A stretch of DNA of 64,000 nt from Sialis fuliginosa. Its lineage: Eukaryota; Arthropoda; Insecta; Megaloptera; Sialidae. This document shows positions 46,571-57,580 of the stretch, one piece after another; within the stretch, counting starts at the first letter, position 1, and each line of letters begins with the position of its first letter. Under the pieces are notes generated by a model. That model saw only the letters and a list, made by a program, of their open reading frames with translations. It was not told the origin of the DNA and ran no database searches. Both the position numbers and the translations under genes were made by a program. The stretch is taken from NCBI GenBank assembly GCA_961205875.1, contig OY540821.1, positions 12,028,001 to 12,092,000 on the forward strand, in the 5' to 3' direction.

Positions 46571-49419
46571 CTTGTTGCCCTAAAATTACTTGGCGCCCTA
46601 AAATTACTTGGTGCCGTAAAATTACTTGGTGCCCTAAAATTACTTGGTGCCGTAAAAGTACTTGGTGCCCTAAAATTACTTGGTGCCGTGAAATTACTTG
46701 GTGCCGTGAAATTACTTGGTGCCGTGAAATTACTTGGTGCCGTGAAATTACTTGGTGCCGTGAAATTACTTGGTGCCGTGAAATTACTTGGTGCCGTGAA
46801 ATTACTTGGTGCCGCGAAATTACTTGGTGCCGCGAAATTACTTGGTGCCGTGAAATTACTTGGTGCCGTGAAATTACTTGGTGCCGTGAAATTACTTGGT
46901 GCCGTGAAATTACTTGGTGCCGTGAAATTACTTGGTGCCGTGAAATTACTTGGTGCCGTGAAATTACTTGGTGCCGTAAAATTACTTGGTGCCGTGAAAT
47001 TACTTGGTGCCGTGAAATTACTTGGTGCCGTGAAATTACTTGGTGCCGTAAAATTACTTGGTGCCGTGAAATTACTTGGTGCCGTGAAATTACTTGGTAC
47101 CGTGAAATTACTTGGTGCCGTGAAATTACTTGGTGCCGTGAAATTACTTGGTGCCGTGAAATTACTTGGTGCCGTGAAATTACTTGGTGCCGTGAAATTA
47201 CTTGGTGCCGTGAAATTACTTGGTGCCGTGAAATTACTTGGTGCCGCGAAATTACTTGGTGCCGCGAAATTACTTGGTGCCGTGAAATTACTTGGTGCCG
47301 TGAAATTACTTGGTGCCGTGAAATTACTTCGTGCCGTGAAATTACTTCGTGCCGTGAAATTACTTGGTGCCGTGAAATTACTTGGTGCCGCGAAATTACT
47401 TGGTGCCGCGAAATTACTTGGTGCCGCGAAATTACTTGGTGCCGCGAAATTACTTGGTGCCGCGAAATTACTTGGTGCCGCGAAATTACTTGGTGCCGTG
47501 AAATTACTTGGTGCCGTGAAATTACTTGGTGCCGTGAAATTACTTGGTGCCGTGAAATTACTTGGTGCCGTGAAATTACTTGGTGCCGTGAAATTACTTG
47601 GTGCCGTGAAATTACTTGGTGCCGTAAAATTACTAGGTGCCGTGAAATTACTTGGTGCCGTGAAATTACTTGGTGCCGTGAAATTACTTGGTGCCGTGAA
47701 ATTACTAGGTGCCGTGAAATTACTTGGTGCCGTGAAATTACTAGGTGCCGTGAAATTACTTGGTGCCGTGAAATTACTTGGTGCCGTGAAATTACTTGGT
47801 GCCGTGAAATTACTTGGTGCCGTGAAATTACTTGGTGCCGTGAAATTACTTGGTGCCGTGAAATTACTTGGTGCCGCAAAATTACTTGGTGCCGCAAAAT
47901 TACTTGGTGCCGTGAAATTACTTGGTGCCGTAAAATTACTTGGTGCCGTGAAATTACTTGGTGCCGTGAAATTACTTGGTGCCGTGAAATTACTTGGTGC
48001 CGTGAAATTACTTGGTGCCGTGAAATTACTTGGTGCCGTGAAATTACTTGGTGCCGTGAAATTACTTGGTGCCGTGAAATTACTTGGTGCCGTGAAATTA
48101 CTTGGTGCCGTGAAATTACTTGGTGCCGTGAAATTACTTGGTGCCGTGAAATTACTTGGTGCCGTAAAATTAATAGGTGCCGTGAAATTACTTGGTGCCG
48201 TGAAATTACTTGGTGCCGTGAAATTACTTGGTGCCGTGAAATTACTTGGTGCCGTGAAATTACTAGGTGCCGTGAAATTACTTGGTGCCGTGAAATTACT
48301 TGGTGCCGTGAAATTACTTGGTGCCGTGAAATTACTTGGTGCCGTGAAATTACTTGGTGCCGCGAAATTACTTGGTGCCGCGAAATTACTTGGTGCCGCG
48401 AAATTACTTGGTGCCGCGAAATTACTTGGTGCCGTGAAATTACTTGGTGCCGTGAAATTACTTGGTGCCGTGAAATTACTTGGTGCCGTGAAATTACTTG
48501 GTGCCGTGAAATTACTTGGTGCCGTGAAATTACTTGGTGCCGTGAAATTACTTGGTGCCGTGAAATTACTTGGTGCCGTAAAATTACTAGGTGCCGTGAA
48601 ATTACTTGGTGCCGTGAAATTACTTGGTGCCGTGAAATTACTTGGTGCCGTGAAATTACTTGGTGCCGTGAAATTACTTGGTGCCGTGAAATTACTTGGT
48701 GCCGTGAAATTACTAGGTGCCGTGAAATTACTTGGTGCCGTGAAATTACTTGGTGCCGTGAAATTACTTGGTGCCGTGAAATTACTTGGTGCCGTGAAAT
48801 TACTAGGTGCCGTGAAATTACTTGGTGCCGTGAAATTACTTGGTGCCGTGAAATTACTTGGTGCCGTGAAATTACTTGGTGCCGTGAAATTACTTGGTGC
48901 CGTGAAATTACTTGGTGCCGTGAAATTACTTGGTGCCGTGAAATTACTTGGTGCCGTGAAATTACTAGGTGCCGTGAAATTACTTGGTGCCGTGAAATTA
49001 CTTGGTGCCGTGAAATTACTTGGTGCCGTGAAATTACTTGGTGCCGTGAAATAACTTGGTGCCGTAAAATTACTTGGTGCCGTAAAATTACTTGGTGCCG
49101 TGAAATTACTTGGTGCCGTGAAATTACTAGGTGCCGTGAAATTACTTGGTGCCGTGAAATTACTTGGTGCCGTGAAATTACTTGGTGCCGTGAAATTATT
49201 TGGTGCCCTAAAATTACTTGGTGCCCTAAAATTACTTGGTGCCGTAAAATTACTAGGTGCCGTAAAATTACTTGGTGCCCTAAAATTACTTGGTGCCGTA
49301 AAATTACTAGGTGCCGTTAAATTACTTGGTGCCGTAAAATTACTTGGTGCCGTAAAATTACTTGGTGCCGTAAAATTACTTGGTGCCCTAAAATTACTTG
49401 GTGCCCTAAAATTACTTGG
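46571..49419. repeat. 18-bp minisatellite, about 158 copies
   Basis: Consensus GGTGCCGTGAAATTACTT. The array is 2,849 bp. Variants are ordered: edge units read GCCCTAAAA or GCCGTAAAA, while the core is dominated by GCCGTGAAA with blocks of GCCGCGAAA and scattered CTAGG for CTTGG. Because 18 is a multiple of 3, open frames of 788 codons (plus, KLLGAV repeat) and 450 codons (minus, ISRHQV repeat) arise automatically; a single TTA-to-TAA change near 49052 ends the plus one. No host-like start context, splice signals or flanking coding sequence. Confidence 0.95.
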
Positions 49420-50551
49420 ATACTATATTTCATTGTATCTTATATTTTTTTTTTTAAGAAACACATTTCATCGGAATTATGAAACATTTCATTGGTTTGA
49501 ATAATTGTCTATTACATATAACGAAATATATTATTGAATTAAATTGTGATTTTTAAAACTCTATTATTTCATTTTATTATATCAAAACAATCATTTTTTT
49601 GGAATGAATAAAGTTGTATTATATTCAAAGACATGTAAAATCTAACTAATTTTAAGTATTTTAAATGAATGAAAGGATTATTTCATCGTATAATTTGTAT
49701 TTTATTACTTTAAAAAAATGCATTTCATTGGATTTATAAAATATTTCATTGGTTTAATAATTTATAACTTTAGATTTCTTCAAATAATGATTTTGATTTT
49801 TGTTTAAAATATAATGTAATTGATCTGAAAAATTATTTTATAGATAGTTGAGTTGGGTGTTTAATGAAATGAGAATTCTGAATTGAAATATATGAGATTA
49901 TTAACTAAAAGAATTAGGCATTGTATCGATTAAAAAATGTATTGGTTCAAAGAAATCAGATTGGATTAAATTATTTTTTTAACGCAATAATATATTTCTT
50001 TTGCTGTATGAAATCACAATTGCTCCGATGAATTTATCATTAATACAATAAAATCAAAATTCTATGAAATGAAATTCATTGATTCAATGACTTTTTTTTC
50101 TCAGTGTGTTACCAAAACTAAAACCGAGAAACGTTAGCGATGGAACAAGGATTTATTATTGTTGACAAGGAGTCTTTACATAGGCGTGACGTCAAAAATG
50201 CGCCAAAAAAGTCAATTTTTGTGATTAAACCTCTATTTTCTGCAGAAATAAGTATTTTTTTGGAAATAGGAGACATAAGATCATCATAAAATAGTTTTTA
50301 AAAATTAAGCATCATGCCTATTCTAGTCAGCCTTGATTAATTTTTTTGGTTTTAATATTTTTACAAACAATGAATAGGGCTGCATGCCTAGACGATAGTG
50401 CCATAAATTAAACGAGACCATCTGACTCTCATCTCATTTCGTTTCGTGTGCAATCCTAATAATATGGAGGGTTGTAATTGTTGTTTTAGCTAACCCGGCA
50501 AACGTTGTTCTGTCCAAAATTAATTTGTTTAAAAATCAGACCATAATACAC

Positions 50552-51963
50552 GGCTATGTTCCGATATACACTGCGAGCACTGTGACTTTTGACGTCACTC
50601 CACTTTACTGGATTGATCGTTCCGTTTTAGATTTTGCAGTTACTGTAGACCGCCATTTTGAAACTAATGTCAAAATAAAGACCAGATATATTTATAACGA
50701 TGAAGTGGCCAGATTCATAGTATTTCTATGCATGACATCACTTTTAATTAGAGATGAAACGGATATCCGGTAACTATTCGGTATCCGGCCTATCCGGCCT
50801 TATTTTGTTATCCTGATGAATACCGGATAGTAACGAATTATCCGGCCGGATACCGGATAATTAAAAACTACAATTTTTTATTTAAAAACTGCAAGAAAAA
50901 AATATTTGTGACGCAAATAATACAAAATTGACTTGTAGTCCATTAATTTTAGATATAAATTTATTCAATCTGCGAAAAATAGCAGTTAGCTGATTTTTTG
51001 TATACACCTTCGTTACGGTGTAAAGTATGACTATATATTCGCACTCTATGAAATTTGACTATTAGCATATGACTATTTGCACGTGAAAAAATTACAGGAC
51101 AAAAATTAAAGACTAGACAATTCTCTATAAGGTGTGCAATCCGGATATATTAAAAAATAATTTTTAATCAATTTTAATCACATTTAGTAGAACTACAAAC
51201 ATAGCGATTTATGAAAAATTACCATTCCTGTTCAATTTTGTGTTCAAAATCTCTACCTAAGCTTTTGCAAAGTTATTTAATGGTTCTACTAAAATAAATA
51301 AGCTTTGGACATATTGAGTAGAAAAGAGAGATAATTGTGTTAAATTGACCTGTATATAAAAATAAAACTAACACTAAAATTATAAATGTTTATAGGCTAC
51401 AAACATGTTTTTTCATATATTTTTTACTAGAAAAACGTATATTTGGCCGCCGGATATTCGGCCGCCGGATATCCGGCCATCCGGCCTTACAGCTCGCCGG
51501 ATATTCGGTATTCGGTATCCGGCCAAAACACTATCCGTTTCATCTCTACTTTTAATATCCTCTGATCATATAAAGTACAATAATAAATAAATAATTCAAA
51601 TATTATTTTCAATAATGAAAAAAATAGCAATTCAAAAAATTTATATTGTTGCGTCAATTTGCTTAGTTATATTAGTGCATTTCAATTAAGGCTAAATTAT
51701 TTATTCTTATTTATACTTACTTTTGATTATATATACCATAAATGTTATTATTTCATCTTCAAATAACCTGATAATAAAAAATACATCCAAAGTTAACCTT
51801 AAATGCATCTGCTTCTGTCAGTTGCATTCAAATTTTGATTACGTGATCAGAGTACTGTGAGCACAGATGCAATAAAGCTACAGTACTGGCAGTAGTAAAA
51901 TGGCGGCGATCAATGACGTCATCACCACTGGCCAGTGCTCACAGTGTATATCGGAACATAGCC
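50552..51963. mobile_element. Inverted-repeat element (GGCTATGTTCCG ends), nested
   Basis: Ends GGCTATGTTCCGATATACAC and its inverse, about 30 bp nearly identical (one difference, CTGCGAG/CTGTGAG). Each end has a TGACGTCA palindrome close by (50590, 51914) and a CGCCATTTT word. CAC flanks both sides (50549-50551, 51964-51966), and comparison with the empty repeat B copy agrees with a 3-bp duplication. About 610 bp once the inner hAT element is removed. The 82-codon frame at 50525-50773 is incidental. Confidence 0.7.
50749..51548. mobile_element. hAT-type element rich in CCGGATA motifs, innermost of nest
   Basis: 800 bp with ends TAGAGATGAAACGGATA and inverse, flanked by a perfect 8-bp duplication CTTTTAAT (50741-50748 and 51549-51556). 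Subterminal sequence on both sides is packed with TCCGG, CCGGATA and GGTATCCGG words, candidate transposase-binding repeats. No transposase frame. Confidence 0.85.
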
Positions 51964-52286
51964 CACATTTTCGTAAATATCCAGCGCCACCTACGGGGTC
52001 CATTATTTGTAAAAATATTTCCTCGTAAGCGGACAAATGGCGATTTTACAAAATGTGACGAAAACAAATTATTGAAACAAATAGATTTAGCGAAGAATTC
52101 CGGGTTCAACTCTCCGTTCTATTTTTAAAAATTGTCAAGAAATTGACAAAAATGTTTCAAAAATATAATTTATATTATTATAACGTATGTAATTTCTTCT
52201 TTTATATTATAATAAAATTATGATTCTGCATTTGCACATATCTTAAGGAAAAATATTTATTTTCTAATTTATTTTCCGTCTATTTA

Positions 52287-52308
52287 TCGTTATAACGAAG
52301 TTTCACTG
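52287..52308. mobile_element. Solitary pogo/Tigger-like end
   Basis: CGTTATAACGAAGTTTCACTG followed by TA resembles the right end of pogo/Tigger elements. No left partner was found. Confidence 0.4.
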
Positions 52309-53214
52309 TAGTCATACCTTCTTATAACAAAGTAAAAAACAAACAAAAAATATAATTAGTTACTCTGTTTTGTAAACATTTCAAATAGAGTTATAAAATG
52401 TAATGTGTATGAAGTCAGTAATATTGAATGAGTATGATATTTCTTTGTTGTGTGTGCAACTCTTGTGAAGTATACATATATAGTTTCAGGTGTTCTGTTT
52501 GTAAGGTTTTATATTTTTATTGTTTTCACGTACGTTACATTATGGTTTGTGTTTTTGTATTTCCATTAATGTATATAATAACAAAGATCACTTTGTTTAC
52601 CAACAAAGCGAGAAAGGAAAGAAAGTATGTTTATCGAAATGGAAACTTTAATATACATATTTAGATTTTATAATTATAAAAATATACTAGGAATGAGCAC
52701 GTAAATTAATAAAAAGATAAAAAATGGTTAAAAATGTAAAAGAGGAGAATCGGGAATTTTGAAAACTCACAATTTTTCGAATGATGATTAATAAGTTAAC
52801 TTGACAAATTCTAAAATTCAATTTTTTATAGTAAGTATAATAATAAGATTTAATCTTTTAAAAGATAAAAACGTTGGTGCGTATGAATGTGATCTCATCA
52901 GGCCTAAACTACTGGCCGTATCGAAGCCATATTCATACCATAAATTCGTTTGGTGTTCCGTTAGGTTTGTATATTTATAGTCCGATTTGGATCATATTCA
53001 GAATATACATATGTAAAAATCGTGTAAAATTATAATAATAACTCCCAGGTTTGTATGAAAATCAAAAAAATGAATAAATAGGTTAGCAACAATCATTTTA
53101 CCTTTCTTGGAAGTGAAATATTTCTGTATTCATGGCTACTGTATGATAGTTGTATAATATGACATCATGGAAACAAAACACGACTTGATAAAGATTTTTT
53201 TAATCTTAGGTTTT
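52309..53214. other. Gene-free AT-rich DNA
   Basis: 52900-52960 (GGCCTAAACTACTGGCCGTA) looks like part of a repeat, with no partner in the window. No exon. Confidence 0.4.
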
Positions 53215-53345
53215 CATAAATTATTAATAGCCACGAATATGCACAGAAATAGTATCTAACTATTGGTAAAAATCTCAATGAAATCGGTTCAGTAATTCCC
53301 GAGTCTATAAGCCTCATAAAAATTAACATTCATTTTTATATATAT
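53215..53345 (+). repeat. Retroposon 3' tail
   Basis: AAATCTCAATGAAATCGGTT, CAGTAATTCCCGAGTCTATA and an AT-rich TATATATGTA end form the usual layout of insect LINE/SINE 3' tails. Confidence 0.4.
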
Positions 53346-53614
53346 GTATAGAAATGAAATTTAAAAAAACACATCAAAATTATACTAATATTTTATCCTA
53401 AAGGAATAAATGTAATGATTTTTTTTAAAAGATTGCATAACAAAATTTCAACCACTGTTCAAAAACATATTAAAAGTGCATACAAAGATTCATTGCCACA
53501 AAAACATTCTAAAAATAAAAATCTCTCTCTTTTCAACACATTCTACATAATAGAGTGATAATTTTAACAATCAAAGAAACGTAATATGTTTTCAATCTGG
53601 TACGGAAAAAAAAC

Positions 53615-53790
53615 TCTCTCGCTCTGAGCTCCCGCGGTGGGCTTACGGGAGGTTTAACGGTGGGGAGGGAGGGATACAGCGACGTCCCCGACGCCGGAGC
53701 TATGTAGCTCGCGCAAGAATGAGTTATGTTTTACCAGACGGAGCGCGCCGTCGTTTTTTCCGTCAGAAAATTTATAGCTCCAGCGAATTT
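53615..53790. other. GC-rich island, possible promoter
   Basis: GAGCTCCCGCGGTGGGC, GACGTCCCCGACGCCGGAGC and GACGGAGCGCGCCGTCG stand out sharply from the flanks. GACGGAGCGCGCCGTC is an interrupted palindrome. No open frame of interest crosses it, so an untranslated exon or regulatory region is the best guess. Confidence 0.35.
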
Positions 53791-56700
53791 ACTGCAAAAT
53801 TGAAACTTTTTTCGGCTGCCGTCTACACGAGTTTTATAAATGTATCTTAAATTAGTTTGTCCGAAAGCATACACACATACATATATACACATATCTATAC
53901 ATACTTATAGAAGTACGCACAAAAATGTATATGTATTTCCGTTCTTCCTATGAGCGTTTTTAATGTACCTGATTTGAAATAAATGTTTATTTATGTATTG
54001 TATTTTCATGTACCCGCTTTCGTATAAGTTCTGTATATACAGGATGTGTAAGGAGTTGTTAACAACTTATAATATATTCCCAAAGCCATACTAGTAGCTA
54101 CCCTGTAAGATGGTTATAGGTATCCGATTGTTTTGGGTCATAATACTGTCGAATGAGTTGACGCAAATTAATTTTTCACATTTTGCTCTAAAGGGAAAGT
54201 GGCGTAATTGTTTTAAATTACATGCTGCTTCTTTCTACTCTTGTTATGTGTTTCTACCTATTTACAAAGTAAAGTAAACATCCTTTCAAGTGCTGTCCGG
54301 TTAGGTACACAGCGCAAGATCGATAGTTAGTCGAGTATTATTGCAGAGACATATGTGTAAGATCAACGATTTAGTGAAAATATACATAAAAATCAACATA
54401 ATTTAAAGTCAGCGCTTTCTGTATATATTTTGCCTTTTGTAATTATTTACTGTCTATTAATATTGTAAAGGCGATTTAAAAGTTTCTAGTTTATAATAAT
54501 AAAAATTGATTGTATGTTTCATTGTACAAAATTAATTTTCGTAGTTTGATTTTGGTGCTTAAGGCACCAAAAAAGGACACTAAGGTTTTTTATATACCTA
54601 ATGGACTATTAATTATAATTATAATTAATTTTTATAAAAACAAAAAACATAGATAGATACATATAACTTTATGCTTTATTTTTTATAATATACGTTTTGA
54701 TGCAAATTGAACGCAATTCAATTTTAACTAAAACAAATTTTAAAATCGATTATAAGCTTATTAGCCGAGCGCTGTGTTATGTATCGACATAGGATTGCTA
54801 TTTCAGAAATACTCTTTCAATAGCAACAAGGAAATTCAAATGATTTAGTGTCCAATCAGCAAGTGTTTAATTAAAACGAGCAAACGTTAGAACAAACATC
54901 AGTTCATGGTATAATACAATTGGTAAACTTTATTTAAGTATTAAAAATATTTTATAACTTGAATTTTAAATAAAAAATAATAATAACTTTTTTGATGAAG
55001 ATAAATAAATAACTCTTGTTTTTAGCGAACATCTTAACCATTATGCTAATGGATAGGCACCCGTGTACTTTTTCAATTTTAGTTTAGTAGAAAACTTATA
55101 TTGTCAATACAAACATAACACATGACACTAGGCAAATGCCATCTTTATGGTGTAGTCTATGGGGTTTAATGATACTAACAACAAAATTTAAATTCATTCG
55201 TGTGGATAGTTTCGACGGAACAGACATTGTCCGTTTCATGAACTGTCCGTTTCAATGCGTATTTCTCCTATATAGTTAATGAAAAGATTACAGCAAACAA
55301 TAAAATTTCTTTACAGTAACAAAACTGTTGACAACATGCGATTAAATACAATCAATTATCTTGCATCTATTTAATCTTTATCCATTGACGGAAACAATTC
55401 AGAAACAAACTGTTTAAGCATATTGTCACATTGCAAAGAATCAATTTAGTACCGTTTGTAAAATAGTGACAGTTCATAAGTCAGTATTGTACTGTTTGTT
55501 TTCATTCTAGATCCTAAATATGTATAAGCTTTTTGTAATCTGCTGTAGTTGTCATATGAAGTTTACAATACAGGGGCGGATTCAAATATTCTAATTAAAA
55601 ATTATTTTGCAAACTTAATCTTTAAAATTTAAATATTTAAAAGATACCCCAAAAATGTATTACGTATAAAAACATTACACTCCTAATACATGAGGTCGCG
55701 GTAATGGACTCCCGTCTAATCGGGCGAATCTTATAATCAAGCATCACTAACAGTGGAGAGGGGAATTTTGACAAATTTGTGTGCATGTTATTAATAATTT
55801 ATGTTTATAATAACTGTAAATAATAACAAGCTGCCCGATTAAGAGGTTAGTGGCAATATTTTATAATCGGGAAAATTCAATAATTAGATATTAACTACCA
55901 TGGTAAAGCAGTTTACATAACGAACAAGGCAAGTGTTTAAGCACTACGAGTATAATAATTAATCTTGTACATATTTCGACATGAAAGAAGAACAATTGTA
56001 AGTAAAAAAATATTTTCTGCTGTTGGTTGGTGAATTAACTTCAGATAAGTCACAATGATCGAACTTGAATTGTTCATATTATGCTATGAAATAAAATAAA
56101 ACAATACAAGATACAGTTTCTTAGAAAATATTTATAAAATCAATTTATTTTAACTGACTTCCAAGAACGAAAACAAAGCAGTTGAATATTATGGTAATGT
56201 AGCCCAAATTCTACAAAAAGAAATTTACATAAATTCGTATCTGTCAACCTCTGTTAAAGCGAAGAGCGCAACGCAAGCGCGTATCCTTGGACAAGAAATT
56301 GGAGGTGAAAAACAGCATTGAATATAAAAAAAAAATTATTAACTTCCCAGAAAGACTCTAAATACGTGCCTGTTACATTGTGTATCTGTAAAACATAAAT
56401 GCATATTTGAAACATCCAGCCACAACATAAACAGCTGAATGTTGGTAGTACTGTTCCACCGTTATGCGTCCAACTTCATACCGTTGTGAAGTTAGATACA
56501 TTTTAGTGTACGTTGCACTATATAGGTACATACAAGTTTAGTTAGTTTGGTATAGTTTTTTTATTTGTAATGTTTTGCAATATTGTACTGGCTACTATAA
56601 AATCATGGCTGGTTCTAGATTCTTACTTTTCCCTAAATAAAATAAAGGTACTTGTCTATTATATCCCCAGCGGTTTGAAAAAACTAAAATCACTAGGAAC

Positions 56701-57322
56701 ATAAAATAACCAGTTTTACAAATAGGCAAGTGTCATATGTTGATTAGTTTAAATATTCATATTTATATATTTATTACATTTTAGATCACCTTTTCAGCAA
56801 CACCTAATTTCAAACTACCCCATAAAAATGCGGATCTGACAGACTTGGCATCAAGTACTTCAACATTCATATCTATTATTTTTTTGTAAATATAAATTTT
56901 ATTTTTAATTTAAAATATATAGTAGTAGGGACTGACACCTAACAGTTGATTTAAAACCAGCCCTGTTCATATTCTAACATACATATTACAAACAAACCTT
57001 ATTTTATGTTGAGAGATTTGCAATGTTTTATAATATTGCTCTGACAACCATTATGGTATACATTTTTGTAAAGAATCTGTCAAAATTCTTATTTTTACTT
57101 TTTAGCATTTACTCACATCATATTTTCCATGTAATAAAACGTCATAGATATATTTTATGTAGGTAAGACATTTCTTCGTATAATATGGAATATAATAATG
57201 TACATTTAATATTATGTTATATTTATAGGTATATCATGAATAAAGTACTTGAAACGTCATGATCCTACAGTTTAAAGTAATTTATGGTAATACGTATTTT
57301 TAAATCTCTGATATATAAATTA
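53791..57322. other. Gene-free DNA
   Basis: No coding exon recognised across 3.5 kb. A TA/CA-rich simple run lies at 53870-53935. TAATCGGGC at 55718 has its inverse GCCCGATTA at 55833, possibly a short foldback element of about 125 bp. Confidence 0.4.
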
Positions 57323-57428
57323 CTAGTTGTTCCCCGCGACTTCGTCCGCGTGGAATACAGGTAAGGTAATATAGATTTCTGTTATGATAGTCAATAAAAC
57401 AGATTTTTAGTTTCGCATTTATATAAAC
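57323..57428 (-). mobile_element. Helitron-like element, internally deleted
   Basis: The minus strand ends CGCGGACGAAGTCGCGGGG, AACAA and CTAG (57323-57326), followed by T. The other limit is marked by the inverse of TATAAATGCGAAAC near 57410-57425. Little more than the two ends remains. Confidence 0.6.
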
Positions 57429-57430
57429 TA

Positions 57431-57476
57431 CTAGCTGCTACCCGCGACTTCGTCCGCGTGAAATAAAGGTTAGATT
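57431..57476 (-). mobile_element. Second Helitron-like 3' end, abutting the first
   Basis: The minus strand ends CACGCGGACGAAGTCGCGGG, TAGCAG and CTAG (57431-57434). It is cut at 57477 by the start of a hAT-type sequence. Confidence 0.6.
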
Positions 57477-57580
57477 CAGCGGTTCTTAAACTAGGGTCCT
57501 TTTTGCCGGAGTCCGTGAAACATGATTGGCATAAATTAAACTACTTTTACATTTCTATTTATCAATGATTAATTACAATT
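57477..57580. mobile_element. hAT-type MITE, left part
   Basis: CAGCGGTTCTTAAACTAGGG, GTCCGTGAA and GGCATAAATTAAA match the complete element at 41342. Similarity fades near 57580; no right end found. Confidence 0.6.

Larger units (their letters stand above)
45343..50106. mobile_element. CACTGAGAAAAA-bounded unit of 4.8 kb carrying tandem arrays
   Basis: Left terminus CACTGAGAAAAA and right terminus its exact inverse TTTTTCTCAGTG, with TG on both outer sides. The flanks of the arrays are AT-rich and full of ATGAAAT/TTCATT words on both sides. CACT-type ends recall CACTA/EnSpm elements, but a 12-bp match and a 2-bp TG flank are not enough to assign a superfamily. No transposase. Confidence 0.5.
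45058..50322. mobile_element. Outer inverted-repeat element hosting the minisatellite unit
   Basis: Exact 14-bp inverted repeats AATAGGCATGATGC at 45058-45071 and 50309-50322. Inside them a second inverted pair, TGACGTCACGGCTAAGTAAA (45243) against the inverse of 50175-50194, sits at comparable distances from the ends. This suggests an old DNA element of about 500 bp split by the CACTGAG unit at 45343-50106. No transposase and no clear target duplication. Confidence 0.5.
50491..52135 (+). repeat. Dispersed repeat B, copy 2, split by nested elements
   Basis: ACCCGGCAAACGTTGTTCTG to about 50551, continuing at 51967 with TTTTCGTAAATATCCAGCGCC. Alignment with 41968-42058 shows the two halves are contiguous in the other copy, so the intervening 1.4 kb is inserted. 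Confidence 0.6.

Noticed and set aside
46545-47897. Minus-strand 450-codon ISRHQV-repeat frame as a gene
   Set aside because: Same minisatellite read on the other strand.
46571-49419. CRISPR array
   Set aside because: Units are contiguous 18-mers with no unique spacers, and the genome is an insect's.
46688-49504. Two plus-strand frames of 788 and 134 codons (KLLGAV repeat) as a repetitive protein gene
   Set aside because: They are a direct consequence of an 18-bp tandem repeat; the opposite strand is also open, and there is no start context, intron signal or non-repeat domain.
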